DNA of 64,000 nt, from positions 260,001 through 324,000 of the forward strand of contig JBBBDQ010000752.1 in assembly GCA_037127315.1 (NCBI GenBank), read 5' to 3'. The notes beneath the pieces were generated by a model, which saw only the letters and a list, made by a program, of their open reading frames with translations, did not search any database and had not been told where the DNA came from. Shown here piece by piece: positions 32,905 through 41,779 of the stretch. The stretch is from Ascarosepion bandense (lineage: Eukaryota; Mollusca; Cephalopoda; Sepiida; Sepiidae). The first letter of the stretch is position 1, and each line of letters opens with the position of its first letter. The translations under genes and the position numbers were made by a program.

Positions 32905-33525
32905 CATCCGCATGTGCATTGAATACTGCTGCCATATCTGGTCGGGTGCCCCTGCTATTCTCCTCGAGCTTCTCGACAAGGTACAGCGGAGGGTCTGTAA
33001 TGTTATCGATACCAACTGGGCAGACCGCCTGCAGTCTCTCTCTCACCGGCGCGACGTGGGTTCCCTGTGTCTCTTCTATAAATACTTTCACGGCTTCTTC
33101 TCCAATGTACTTAGATCACTGGTGCCCCCTAGGTTCGAATTTGCACGAGAAACTAGATTAGCAACTAGATCCCACCCTTTACAGTGAAACCGATAAAATG
33201 CAACCGCAACTTTTACTCCAACAGTTTCTTTTCTTGCACTTCCCGACTGTGGAATTCCCTTCCACATGATTGCTTCCCCGACGGCTACAATCTCCAGGAG
33301 TTTAAATGTAAGGTCAATAGACACCTCCGAACACACTAACTAGCTCCCATTCTTTCAAACATTCTGCCCAACCCTCATCCTCGGTATCCTTACCCATCTA
33401 TCACCTTCCTTCTGACATTTCCTACATCTAACCACTTCTCCTCTTTACCTTCCCCTATGTAGCCCCATGCGCAATAGTGGCAGTGGAATGGCTTGCTTGG
33501 GGTGAAATGATTAAAAAAAATATTA
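32905..33525 (+). mobile_element. LINE-A copy, plus, head-to-head with previous
   Basis: Starts at the ALNTAAI-equivalent codons (GTGCATTGAATACTGCTGCC) and runs to the 3-prime end (GGCTTGCTTGGGGTGAAATG, A-run near 33520), with a frameshift near 33180. Nearly the same sequence as the 24600 copy. With 31745-32760 it forms a large inverted repeat with a 144-bp spacer. Confidence 0.9.
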
Positions 33526-33597
33526 TATAATTTGTTATTTATTATATGCACCTTGTAATTATGATGAATAAATATTTTCGCGTCTTCTCTTTATGAT

Positions 33598-34085
33598 CTT
33601 ACGGCCATATCAGGTTGAATACACCGGTTCTCGCTCCATCACCGAAGTTAAGCAACGTTGAGTCTGGTCAGTACCGAGATGGGTGACCGCTTAGGAATAC
33701 CAGGTGCTGCAAGCGTTTAGTGACGGATGGGCGTTGTGGTGCAGTGGATATCGGCTCGGAAAGGGAAATCGGTGAGCCGAGTTCGAATTCTAGTTGAATA
33801 CCCTGCATTCATTTAATCAGTGGCACCTTTTGGAAAGGTATTAATTCGTCCCTTCCCTCCAGTTATGGGTTAAGCAAGGGGGTAGAACTTGGGGACCCTG
33901 CCCTTAAAAACAAATCCCAATGAATCTTGATACTCGAAAAGAAAAAAAGTATTACAAAACTTATATAAAAACAACAATAAATTGTTGAAAGAAAAGGTAT
34001 TACCAGCAAAAAATAAATAAAAATTTAGTTGGCAATAAATGACCCGCCGAGGTTGATACACCATAAAAACAAAACAGCCAAAAAT
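33598..34085 (+). mobile_element. Chimeric 5S-tRNA SINE, full length
   Basis: 33598-33717 is 5S-derived (TTACGGCCATATCAGGTTG, CGAAGTTAAGCAACG, GAGATGGGTGACCGC, ACCAGGTGCTGCAAG). After GTGACGGATG, 33730-33800 is a tRNA-like head (GTTGTGGTGCAGTGGATATC; GAGTTCGAATTC) close to that of SINE S1. A specific body (ACTTGGGGACCCTGCCC, ACAACAATAAATTGTTG) and an end matching GCCGAGGTTGATACACC follow. The reverse complement of 58441-59215 has the same order. Two tandem pol III promoter heads are thus fused in one retroposon. Confidence 0.88.
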
Positions 34086-34089
34086 TCTC

Positions 34090-34645
34090 TTTATGACGGT
34101 AAAACAAGAAACGAAAGGCAATAAAACAATTGATGGATTACATAGTAAAAAGAAATACTTTTTTTCTACCATCGGATTCTTTATAATTCAAATCAAAATC
34201 AAATTAAATATCTCTCGATATGACCTTGGCTACTGTCTGAATTCTCGCTATCCCCAAAATAGTGTTTCTTAATATAGACACTTGAATTTATGAAGCAGTT
34301 CAAAGTGCCAATATATATATGCCTTAAGGTTAAAACCGAGGTCAATAATAAACCGACATACTTGTAACTCGAATGATGGATACATATCAATGGAATTTTT
34401 TTATGTCCTTAGATTGAAGAATAAAGCAACAACTACTAAGGGTTCTCCGATAATTTAAGATTTATTTATTTCTGGCGTGTATTAATCAAATTTATTTTTT
34501 CTTTAATATTTCCAGCAAGAATGTGAACAAGGATCGTTCGTGTGCACAAGCGTCGTTCGTGTGAGCAAAACTAAAGCTAAAGCTGTTTAAATTATAATGA
34601 GTAAAATGTTTTTTTTTTGGGGGGTGGGGGGAATAGTACAGAAAT
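34090..34645. other. Unassigned stretch with G-run
   Basis: T-run then GGGGGGTGGGGGG at 34619-34632; otherwise nothing recognised. Confidence 0.4.
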
Positions 34646-34647
34646 AT

Positions 34648-34730
34648 AGTTGAATTCGTTGAATTTACATACGCACAAATACTCTTGGGAAAGATATCGA
34701 TCCATCATTTTACCCTTCAACTATGGGTTA
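34648..34730 (+). mobile_element. SINE S1 fragment
   Basis: AGTTGAATTCGTTGAATTTA and CTCTTGGGAAAGATA correspond to the S1 body just after the B-box. Cut at CTATGGGTTAAT, where a minus S1 begins. Confidence 0.7.
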
Positions 34731-34731
34731 A

Positions 34732-35525
34732 TTCAGTTAAGTGCCATACGTGATACATGGTTTGGGCGATCATGTCTTGAAAGAGACATGACTGACTGAG
34801 CAGAAGATTTTCTATCCTGCTATTTAAAGTATAGCTGAAGGGAGAACAGACGGATTGTATTAATAATTAATAATTAGTGGGGGACCAGTTTATTACTTCA
34901 TAACAATAGAAAACCGATCCTCCACTTTATGCACATTAGTATCTTTACTTATATTTCCAACTATTACCTTCATTCAGTCAGTTAAGTGCTATACTTGATA
35001 CACGCTTTGGGCGATCATGTCTCGAAAGAGACTTGACTGACTTAGCAGAAGTTTATCCCGCAGTAGGCTGCCATTGCTTTCTATGGTAGACTGGTTGCCG
35101 GCTAAGGATTTAGAACCCAATCTGTCCCATTATTTAACCCATAACTGGAGGGAAGAGACGGATTAATACCTTTGGCGGACTTGTACGACCGGAACCCCTC
35201 TCCGTGATTGTTTCGCTTTTCATTTTTTCGCTTTTTTTTTTGTGCATTCGTATCGATTACACCCTAAAGTTTTATATTAACAAAAAAATTGTGAAAAAAT
35301 CAATATTTAAAGATTTTTAGGGGCCATTCAGTTTCTCATACAATGTTCTAATAAATCGATCACCATATTGGAAACACTCGCAAAAAAAAAAAAAAAAAAG
35401 AATTACAGGGGTGCCGGTCTTACAAATCCGCCATACCTTTTCCAAAGCTATTTGTGCGTAAGTGAATGCAAGGAATTCAACTCTCGTTCCGAGTCGATAT
35501 CCACTGCACCACAATGCACACCCGA
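34732..35525 (-). mobile_element. Dimeric SINE S1 with linker, split by a MITE
   Basis: On the plus strand the order is S1 tail (34732-34810), linker (34811-34975) and full S1 (34976-35525), all minus-oriented. The right S1 is interrupted at GATTAATACC by the 259-bp element at 35174-35432 and resumes with TACCTTTTCCAAAGC. The head ends CACCACAATGCACA. The same dimer occurs at 38672-39105 and, inverted, at 47010-47388. Confidence 0.85.
35174..35432. mobile_element. 259-bp MITE with 25-bp TIRs and 8-bp TSD
   Basis: The left end GGCGGACTTGTACGACCGG and the reverse complement of the right end, GGCGGATTTGTAAGACCGG, match at all but a few positions over 25 bp. ATACCTTT flanks both sides (35166-35173 and 35433-35440). 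Other S1 copies show the uninterrupted site. An 8-bp duplication fits hAT, P or Merlin superfamilies. The GGCGG terminus is not typical hAT, so I leave the superfamily open. No coding capacity. Confidence 0.9.
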
Positions 35526-35559
35526 AACGTTAATTAGCAGGAGAAATCAAGTTCTATAG

Positions 35560-35695
35560 CATTGGTTGGCAACCAGTCTACTGCAAAAATTAATGACAAC
35601 TTACTGCGAGAAAATCTTCTTCCCAGTCAGTCATGTTTCTTCCGAGACATGATCGTCCAAGTGTGTATCACGTATAGTACATAAATGACTGACTG
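35560..35695 (+). mobile_element. SINE S1 3-prime half
   Basis: TTCTATAGCATTGGTTGGCA through CCCAGTCAGTCATG to the ATGACTGACTGA tail. The head half is absent. Confidence 0.8.
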
Positions 35696-35699
35696 ATAG

Positions 35700-36080
35700 A
35701 AATATTAATAGGATAATTTTTTTCTAAATAAATAATTTTCAGCCATTATTATTAATTTAATACTAGTATTTAGTTTAATGTTAATTCTTATTAGATGAAG
35801 CATTATTAATTTTGACACATTTACTTTCAATTTCATTTATCGTTAACATTATCACGAACATTATCTTAACATTGTTTTGATTAGATAATTATTGTCAGCT
35901 TTTATTATTTTTGATTAGTAGGTGTTTTAAATTTCATTTTTCGATATCAAGCATCGTCAGCCATTATTATTTATTTTTTACTGCTGTAGTAGAATCTGCA
36001 TTGGCTTTAATGTAAGCTTTAATGAACTCGGTATTTAGCCGAGTCCCCTCACAAAGGCAGATGTGTCACTAATCGAATTG
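35700..36080. other. Unassigned AT-rich stretch
   Basis: No recognisable element. Confidence 0.4.
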
Positions 36081-36084
36081 TTAC

Positions 36085-36600
36085 TGTGTGTCATTCCAAG
36101 TGCCTACGCTCGGGCAAAATTTCACCGTATACCACGCATGTACGGGGTCGGACTTTTGTCTGTTTTTCCCCAGACAGGCTCTGCCCTTGATCCTAGTATC
36201 GTCTGCGTTTCATCCGCCCGAATGTAGAGAGTTCGACAAAGTCAGAGTTTTGGAGTCCTCGGTATTTATTCAAACCTCTTCAGAGGAATGAATAAATACC
36301 GAGGGCTCCAAAGATCCTGCTTTTACTATAGGGCATTCTGAGCACGTATGCTCGGTTAAAAATTGCAGGTATACCCCGCATAGGCGGAGTCGGGCTCTTA
36401 TCTGTTTTTTCGCAGACGTGTGACTCTGCCCTTCGCTAAAGTATCGTTTGGGTGAGGCGGCATGTGGCATATTGCCAAATTTTACCGTGGGGTATTCCGG
36501 GCAAATATGCTCTGGCAAAAATTCTCCGAAGACTTCGCATACGCTGGGTCAGGCCCTCATTTATTTGACCCATACGAGACTCTGAAAAAAATGAGGTAAA
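36085..36600. repeat. Three degenerate tandem units with a 22-bp hairpin
   Basis: A block beginning CATTCCAAGTGCCTACGCTC (about 36092) recurs in drifted form near 36326 and 36489, each followed by TCGGRCT-like and GACTCTG-like motifs. Between units 1 and 2, arms 36251-36272 and 36289-36310 (TCGGTATTTATTCA / TGAATAAATACCGA) form a near-perfect hairpin. Origin unknown. Confidence 0.6.
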
Positions 36601-36611
36601 CAACATCCCCA

Positions 36612-36722
36612 CCACATATATCTGAGTTTTGGGTTTCAATCCTGGGTAAAAAGCAATCGGCTGTCTAATCGTACTGATTAGCTGTGATATAGCGAAACAG
36701 ATCTGTCTGCGGATGACTATAT
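36612..36722 (+). mobile_element. tRNA-hammerhead SINE-like element (TH), copy 1
   Basis: The B-box-like GGGTTTCAATCCTGGGT is followed by AAAAAGCAATCGG, then the hammerhead at 36669-36712 and a TA-rich end. The A-box half is replaced by other sequence. Three more copies lie at 38335, 40235 and 43885. Confidence 0.7.
36669..36712 (+). ncRNA. Hammerhead motif (TH family), core-mutated
   Basis: Stem I TCGTA pairs with TGCGG using wobbles; the core reads CTGATTA (G8 lost). Stem II is GCT / AGC, then GAAA, stem III ACA / TGT with loop GATC, and cleavage triplet GTC. The structure is preserved but the G8 change should abolish cleavage. Confidence 0.6.
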
Positions 36723-36734
36723 GTATATATTTTT

Positions 36735-37200
36735 TTAAAAACATATATTGTTAAATATAACAGACAATGAATGTCTATTATGTTTAATCATGTGCCGTTC
36801 TAAACATCGTATTTTGGCTTTAATTTCAGGTGAAAATAAAGACAAAAATTCTCCAACATTTGGGTAAATTTTATTATGTTGGTTCTAAGCTTTCGACTCA
36901 CATGAGCCATCTTCAAAGAGGTTACAGGGACGTTAACATAAAAACATCCACCACCAAAGATGCTTTTATTTTGTGTTGACATAAAGCTTTGCTAAGCAAC
37001 GATAATAGTTACCAAATAGCAAACGCAGTTCGTAAATTTGTAATGCGGTTCTATGACGTCACACCGCGTGAGAACTCGAAATGTTAACAGAACCATATAT
37101 TTAAATGCAATGTAATGTGTTATGATCAGATTTAAACATGATTTTATTAAGTGTGTGTTGTTTTGATTAAATGTAGATGGCCTCCAATATCTGAAGGTTC
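36735..37200 (-). mobile_element. Hammerhead-bearing element HH-1, copy B
   Basis: Matches 10493-10830 collinearly up to GTAATGC. The last segment (37047-37197, TTCTATGACGTCACACCGCG to CCAATATCTGAAGG) is the reverse complement of 10833-10984. A hammerhead-like core (TTGAAGA, stem GGCT / AGTC, GAAA) lies at 36878-36920 on the minus strand. Confidence 0.75.
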
Positions 37201-37267
37201 TTTTTACTGTGTGTAGGAGTGAGTATTGTTGACTAAAATCTGTCTAATATTACCTACATGGCTATAA

Positions 37268-37275
<8 letters not shown>

Positions 37276-37321
<46 letters not shown>
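37276..37321. repeat. (GT)n microsatellite
   Basis: About 22 TG units after a short TA run. Confidence 0.97.
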
Positions 37322-37324
<3 letters not shown>

Positions 37325-37573
37325 GAGATCGTGAAACTTGATTGGTGCTTCAAGCTGACCTTTGTTAATTGTTGACGCTGTAAAGCTTTTTTTTTGCTCT
37401 GTGTAAATAGTCTAGGCGTTGCGCACTTTAATTTATTGCGTAGGTAGGTAGGTATTTGCCTTTTGGTTTGTTATCCGTTTCTTTTCTTCCTTTCTTCGGG
37501 ATTTGTTTTGTTTGCTTCAGGTTATAGGGATTTAGCAAGTTGTCTGTTGGTTACCCCAACGTTGTTGTTTTTC

Positions 37574-37578
<5 letters not shown>
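37322..37578. other. Unassigned stretch
   Basis: Contains GGTAGGTAGGTA near 37443; otherwise nothing. Confidence 0.35.

Positions 37579-37617
<39 letters not shown>
37579..37617. repeat. (TA)n microsatellite
   Basis: About 19 TA units. Confidence 0.97.
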
Positions 37618-37622
<5 letters not shown>

Positions 37623-37950
37623 TTAAATAAATTGCAAACACTATGTTTGCTTATTTTTTATAAAATACGTTCATACTCACGGATAATCTTTCGCGTATTA
37701 CAATCAAATATTTGAAGCAAGAAAAAAATGTACAGTAATTTTTAGCAACACAGTTTTCCGGTTACATTTCTTACCATAACTCACACCTCTGAAGATGACC
37801 TCGGAAAGAGGTTGAAAGTACTTGGGTACCTTAAGAAATGAATGAAAATAACATCTGTCAAGGTTACAGCTCATTTCTGACAGCTTTTCATTGTAATACG
37901 CGAAAGATTATCCGTTAGTATAGTGTTTGCAATCTATTTAATCTGACATG
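37618..37950. mobile_element. Inverted-repeat element with internal hammerhead-like motif
   Basis: The termini CAGATTAAATAAATTGCAAA and (reverse-complemented) the right end at 37925-37948 match. Inner arms GGATAATCTTTCGCGTATTA (37681) and TAATACGCGAAAGATTATCC (to 37916) match exactly. Between them, 37785-37830 holds CTGAAGA, stem GACCTC / GAGGTT, GAAA and a GTAC / GTAC stem III. No coding frame. Either a fold-back element or two inverted hammerhead-element halves. Confidence 0.65.
37785..37830 (+). ncRNA. Hammerhead-like ribozyme motif (HH-5)
   Basis: CTGAAGA core, strong 6-bp stem II (GACCTC / GAGGTT, loop GGAAA), GAAA, and stem III AGTAC / GTACCT with one bulge. The flanks CATTTCTTA and TAAGAAATG could extend stem I around a loop. 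Plausible but stem I is unusual. Confidence 0.5.
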
Positions 37951-37972
37951 TTTAAAATAAAATTTGCTGCCT

Positions 37973-37973
<1 letters not shown>

Positions 37974-38036
<63 letters not shown>

Positions 38037-38037
38037 T
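37974..38037. repeat. (AC)n(AT)n microsatellite
   Basis: About 23 AC units then a short TA run; 3-prime tail of the minus HH-6 element. Confidence 0.95.
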
Positions 38038-38290
38038 GTAACAAAGTTGTAGAACACGTAGGCTTTTTACCTACTCTTCATGCATTTACTTTTATAAAGA
38101 GTGCTCGATACAACATAGAGCATTATATTGTAATGGTTGTTACAATGGTTTATAAATTCATAGTATCACTACACAAAAATTTTCGCGTTTCGAAGCTGCT
38201 ACGCGCGCTTCTCATCGGGTGATATGTTGAAATGAAAATTAAATGGTGAAAACGGTTTATTTATGCTGATATGATGCTTAAGTGAATGTA
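38038..38290 (-). mobile_element. HH-6 hammerhead element, copy 1
   Basis: Homologous to 63765-63960: AGAGTGCTCGATACAA, AATATTTATT-like and GTATCACTACA. Minus-oriented, with the hammerhead at 38164-38224 and a TA/CA tail at its 3-prime end. Confidence 0.65.
38164..38224 (-). ncRNA. Hammerhead-like motif (HH-6), complete stems
   Basis: Stem I TATCAC / GTGATA is perfect. The core is CCGATGA (U4 replaced by C). Stem II GAAGC / GCTTC is perfect with loop GCGCGTAGCA, then GAAA, stem III ACGCG / TGTGT with two wobbles, cleavage triplet GTA. Only the U4 change argues against activity. Confidence 0.6.
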
Positions 38291-38334
38291 GGCTTGGGTT
38301 AGGAGAGGTAGCTTAGTTATATATATATAGTTAT

Positions 38335-38470
38335 CCGCAGATATATCTGTTTCACTGTATCACAGCTCATCAGTACGGTTAGACATCCGATTGCTTTTTA
38401 GCTAGCATCGAATCCCGACCGATTTGGCTTCAATAGGCGATTCTACCTCTGAGCTATGGGCGCTCATGGG
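38335..38470 (-). mobile_element. tRNA-hammerhead SINE-like element (TH), copy 2
   Basis: Minus strand: tRNA-like head with GCCCATAGCTCAGAGGTAGA (A-box) and CGGGATTCGATGC (B-box), AAAAAGCAATCGG linker, hammerhead (38335-38378), then GATAACT and a TA tail at 38321-38330. Stem II GCTGT / ACAGT, stem I CCGTA / TGCGG and core CTGATGA are all good. The triplet is ATC, with weak stem III. Confidence 0.75.
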
Positions 38471-38671
38471 GTGAGGCAAAAGTCACGGATGGCGGACAAG
38501 ATCACTAGACCATACATTCCTGGATTGTTTTTTTTTTTTTTTCCTGTTGGGTAATTTGAAATCTGTTGTCTATCAGAGGTGGCCAAGAGATATTTAAGAA
38601 TTTAAAGAAATAATTAAACATGAATGCAACAAAAGGACAGAGGAAACTTACCGACGTGTTAATGAATCCTG

Positions 38672-39105
38672 TAGGTCAGTCAGTTAAGTGCCATACGTGA
38701 AACACGTTTGGGCAATCATGTCTCGAAAGAGACATGACTGACTGGACAGAAGATTTTCTATCCTGCTATTTAAAGTATAGCTGAAGGGAGAAAAGACGGA
38801 TTGAATTAATAATTAGAAATTAGTGGGAGATCAGCTTATTACTTCATAACAATAGAAAACCGATCCCCCACTTTATGCCCAGTAGACGCTTTACTCATGT
38901 TTCCAACTATTATCTTCATTCAGTCAGTTAAGTGCCATACGTGAAACATGCTTGGGCGATCATGTCTCGAAAGAGACATGACTGACTGGGCAGAAGATTA
39001 TCCCGCACTAGGTTGCCATTACTTTCTGCGGTAGACTGGTTACCAGCCAAGGCTATAGAACCAAATCTGTCCTGCTATTTAATCCATAACTGGAGGGAAG
39101 AAAAA
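38672..39105 (-). mobile_element. Dimeric SINE S1 with linker
   Basis: The S1 tail unit (38672-38760), the linker with GACGGATTGAATTAATAATT and CCCCCACTTTATGCCC (38761-38925), then a second S1 from CAGTCAGTTAAGTGCC to CATAACTGGAGGGAAG, where the head is truncated. Same structure as 34732-35525. Confidence 0.85.
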
Positions 39106-39109
39106 TAAA

Positions 39110-39654
39110 ATATTCACGTATAATTTTACTTTTAATAAATTATCCTCATGGTGCGTATTTTACCCCACTCTGTATATATTCGTAAATAATTAATTTTTTA
39201 AAATATTTTTTAACCCGGTATGTTCTTAAACATTAATTTTCTCACCTCTCAAGAAAATCTGAACGGGCCAGTGTGTCTCAGAGGTAGAATAAAAATTTGC
39301 CTGACTGTGATGCTCTTCGTAGCTGAAGAGTTAATGCACACCGGGCCAGAAATTGGTTGCAACTGCAGAGGAGGACTTCGGCTTGAATTTTGTCGGAGTG
39401 CACATTTTCTTTGATAAGTTTTTTTTTTTTTTTTACGAACGTGCAGACCTATAGTCAAATAAATACTGTTTAGAAAATCAAAAACGGGGCGTTTTCTTCC
39501 TGGAAGTCACTAAAATGACGTCAGAAGCAATATGGAATGTTTGAACTTTGCCTTCAAAACACCCTAAGGGCATACCTTACCAGGGATTGCGGTCTATCAA
39601 CCCCGCCGGGTTAACTACATGCATGGACATAAACCCTTCTATTTCTATACCCAA

Positions 39655-39655
<1 letters not shown>
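39110..39655. other. Unassigned stretch
   Basis: 39240-39415 contains a 64-codon frame with CRGRIK-like and CNCRGG; I do not recognise it. A T-run lies at 39419-39435. Confidence 0.35.

Positions 39656-39658
<3 letters not shown>

Positions 39659-39700
<42 letters not shown>
39659..39700. repeat. (TA)n microsatellite
   Basis: About 20 TA units at the 3-prime end of the minus copy of the next element. Confidence 0.97.
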
Positions 39701-39702
<2 letters not shown>

Positions 39703-40085
39703 GAAAACTCAATACACCATTTAAATTGGTTATAAATGATAATTCATTTCAATAAGCTCATTTAGCTTATTGAAATGAATTATCATTTATAACCAATTAT
39801 AATTATATTTTATAGCTTCTTTTTCCTTTTCTTTTTTCTTTTTCTTTTTTTGTTTTTGTTTTTCCCTTTTTCTTTTTCTTATTTTCCTTTCTTTTTTCGT
39901 ATTTTTTTTTTTCTTATTTCTCTCTTCAGTTAAAGGAAATGCTTATTCCGGCAACAACTTTTGTACCAAATGGAGTGAATATTGTGTGGTCTGATGAAAT
40001 GAGCTAATTTAGCTAATTGAAATGAATTATCCTTTATAACCAATTTAAATGATGTGCTGAGTTTTCCTTTATAAATATCATATTG
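39701..40085. mobile_element. Palindromic element (HH-7-like), three arms
   Basis: 39725-39757 and 39763-39797 are perfect inverted arms (ATTGGTTATAAATGATAATT / AATTATCATTTATAACCAAT). A third, plus-oriented copy at 39985-40075 begins CTGATGA, then AGCTAATTTAGCT (a stem II-like hairpin) and GAAAT, again a hammerhead-like layout. It ends GAGTTTTCCTTTATAAAT. Between them is a T-rich stretch (39810-39920). Confidence 0.6.
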
Positions 40086-40198
40086 CTCTGGATTACATCC
40101 ATTGAGCTCTCTATAGAGATATAACACTTAATATTTTAAATTAAGTTGATCTTATTGGATTATCCTCGCCGTTTACGGACTTGACATCTATACCTATG

Positions 40199-40226
40199 CC
40201 TATATATATATATATATATATATACT
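40199..40226. repeat. (TA)n microsatellite
   Basis: Tail of the following minus-strand element. Confidence 0.95.
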
Positions 40227-40234
40227 ATAGTCAT

Positions 40235-40375
40235 CCGCAGACTGATCTGTTTCGCTGTATTACAACTCATCAGTACGGTTAGATTCCGATTGCTTTTTAA
40301 CCCAGGATTGAAACCCGACCGAATTGACGTCCGTCTACGATTCTACCTCTGGGCTCGAGCGTTCGGTAGAAGAAG
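40235..40375 (-). mobile_element. tRNA-hammerhead SINE-like element (TH), copy 3
   Basis: Minus strand: CCCAGAGGTAGAATCG (A-box side), CGGGTTTCAATCCTGGG (B-box), AAAAAGCAATCGG, then the hammerhead. Hammerhead 40235-40278: stem I CCGTA / TGCGG, core CTGATGA, stem II GTTGT / ACAGC, GAAA, short stem III (one mismatch), triplet GTC. All core residues are conserved. GATGACTATAG and (TA)n follow. Confidence 0.8.
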
Positions 40376-40489
40376 GCAAACTTTTTAGCGCGTATATCAT
40401 TATACACGCCCAATAGTCATAGTGCTCTAATTCATTATTGAATGAGCGATATATATATACGGATCTCGATATTTAAAGTCAGAAATTTA

Positions 40490-40650
40490 TTCGCCTGAAG
40501 AGAGTCGGTTTTGGATTCGAAACACGTGTAGTGACACAAATATAATTATGGACACTTAATGGATTATGTAAAAGATAAATATTTACAATAATAATAATAA
40601 TATAAACAATAAATCTACACTTTAAACTAAATGTTCACGACTTCTCAAAC
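40490..40650 (+). ncRNA. Hammerhead-like motif (HH-3), copy 2, with 3-prime flank
   Basis: CGC, CTGAAGA, stem II GAGTC / GATTC (one wobble), GAAA, CACGTG, GTA, GTG. It is the plus-strand counterpart of 16128-16175. The 3-prime flank to 40650 matches the reverse complement of 16040-16125 (AACAATAAATCTACACTTTA-like). Confidence 0.6.
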
Positions 40651-40823
40651 TTTTTCCCCGATACCAATTTCTCTCGTTGGAACAACCCCTGTGCCTGTTT
40701 TTAATAAATATTATTTAGATCAAAGAAATTGTCACTTTAACTGAACAGGTTCATACCGAGTTCAAAGTTTTGTGAGGCACCATTATGATGTCTTTACTTA
40801 TCGAGGCTGATTTTTTTGTTTGT
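40651..40823. other. Unassigned stretch
   Basis: Nothing recognised. Confidence 0.35.
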
Positions 40824-41650
40824 TGCTGTTGAGTACCGGGACTCAACAGCAAAAACCACACAATATAATAATAACAAAAACAGATATGAGAGGAAAAATG
40901 TAAATATTACACGGTTAGTAGATTCAGGAATATTTGTTAGTAGGAGTCAAATATATACAAGAAGTAAGTCCGGGTAATAGTCTATATTCTTGCTGACCAA
41001 CGAGCGGCGGTTCAACTGCTTTGACAAACACCAACTCTAACAAAAACAACCCGTTCTGTGTAGGAAGGATTATTTGTATACCATAGAAAAATCCATAGAG
41101 TGTGTGAAAAGGGGTGACTCCCCAACATTACTGACTATCCTACACCTAGTTACTCACGACCTATTCATTCATTACAATTTACTCACACACTCATTCATCA
41201 CCATTCTATCCAACACATACCATTATATCACTTATTCATGGGCATTTTATCAAAACATCTATAACATGAAACTATGTAAATTTGTTTTGTTTTGGGTTCG
41301 TGTTTGGGATCACTTCGTTTTGCACATAAGAATAGACTCGCCTGATGTGTCCATATAATCTTGCCTATACAGAGTACGACAGGGGTCGAGTAGTTGTCGA
41401 AAAGAGTAAGGAGTTAGTTGGTCAGTAAGTTGATGCATATTAAGTTGGAGTGTTTTGGATATAAACTCATTACTCGGACTTACTTTTTCACTACAAGACT
41501 GTATATATTGTTTCTACTAATAGTATTCCTAGTATTCCTGAATTGACTAACCCGGGTTCCAGTTTGTATATGTTTGTTCAATATAACTTACATTTTCTAT
41601 CTCCATATCTGCTTTTGTTATTTATTATTTTGTGTGGTTTCTCGATAAGA
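40824..41650. repeat. Large imperfect inverted repeat with terminal hairpin
   Basis: 40824-40851 is a perfect hairpin (TGCTGTTGAGT / ACTCAACAGCA). 40852-41005 and 41413-41650 are inverted partners (AAAACCACACAA, ACAGATATG, TTCAGGAATA, AAGTAAGTCCG). A 400-bp centre with a 94-codon frame (41074-41358) separates them; that frame is unrecognised. May be a fold-back element or two inverted LTR-like copies. Confidence 0.6.
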
Positions 41651-41779
41651 ATCCACAACAGTTTGTTTTTGTAATATTAAATTATATAAAATTAAGACAT
41701 GAAATGAAAGGGAGGATATGTACTTCATAACGAAAATAAAATACAACAAAATATTCAAAATAAAATTAAAATACTTTAT

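Noticed and set aside
33598..33717. 5S rRNA gene
   Set aside because: Good similarity, but every 5S-like unit here is fused to SINE sequence or carries substitutions in conserved helices; none looks like an intact functional gene.
41074..41358. 94-codon frame as a host gene
   Set aside because: No motif, no splice context, and it lies in the centre of an inverted-repeat element.
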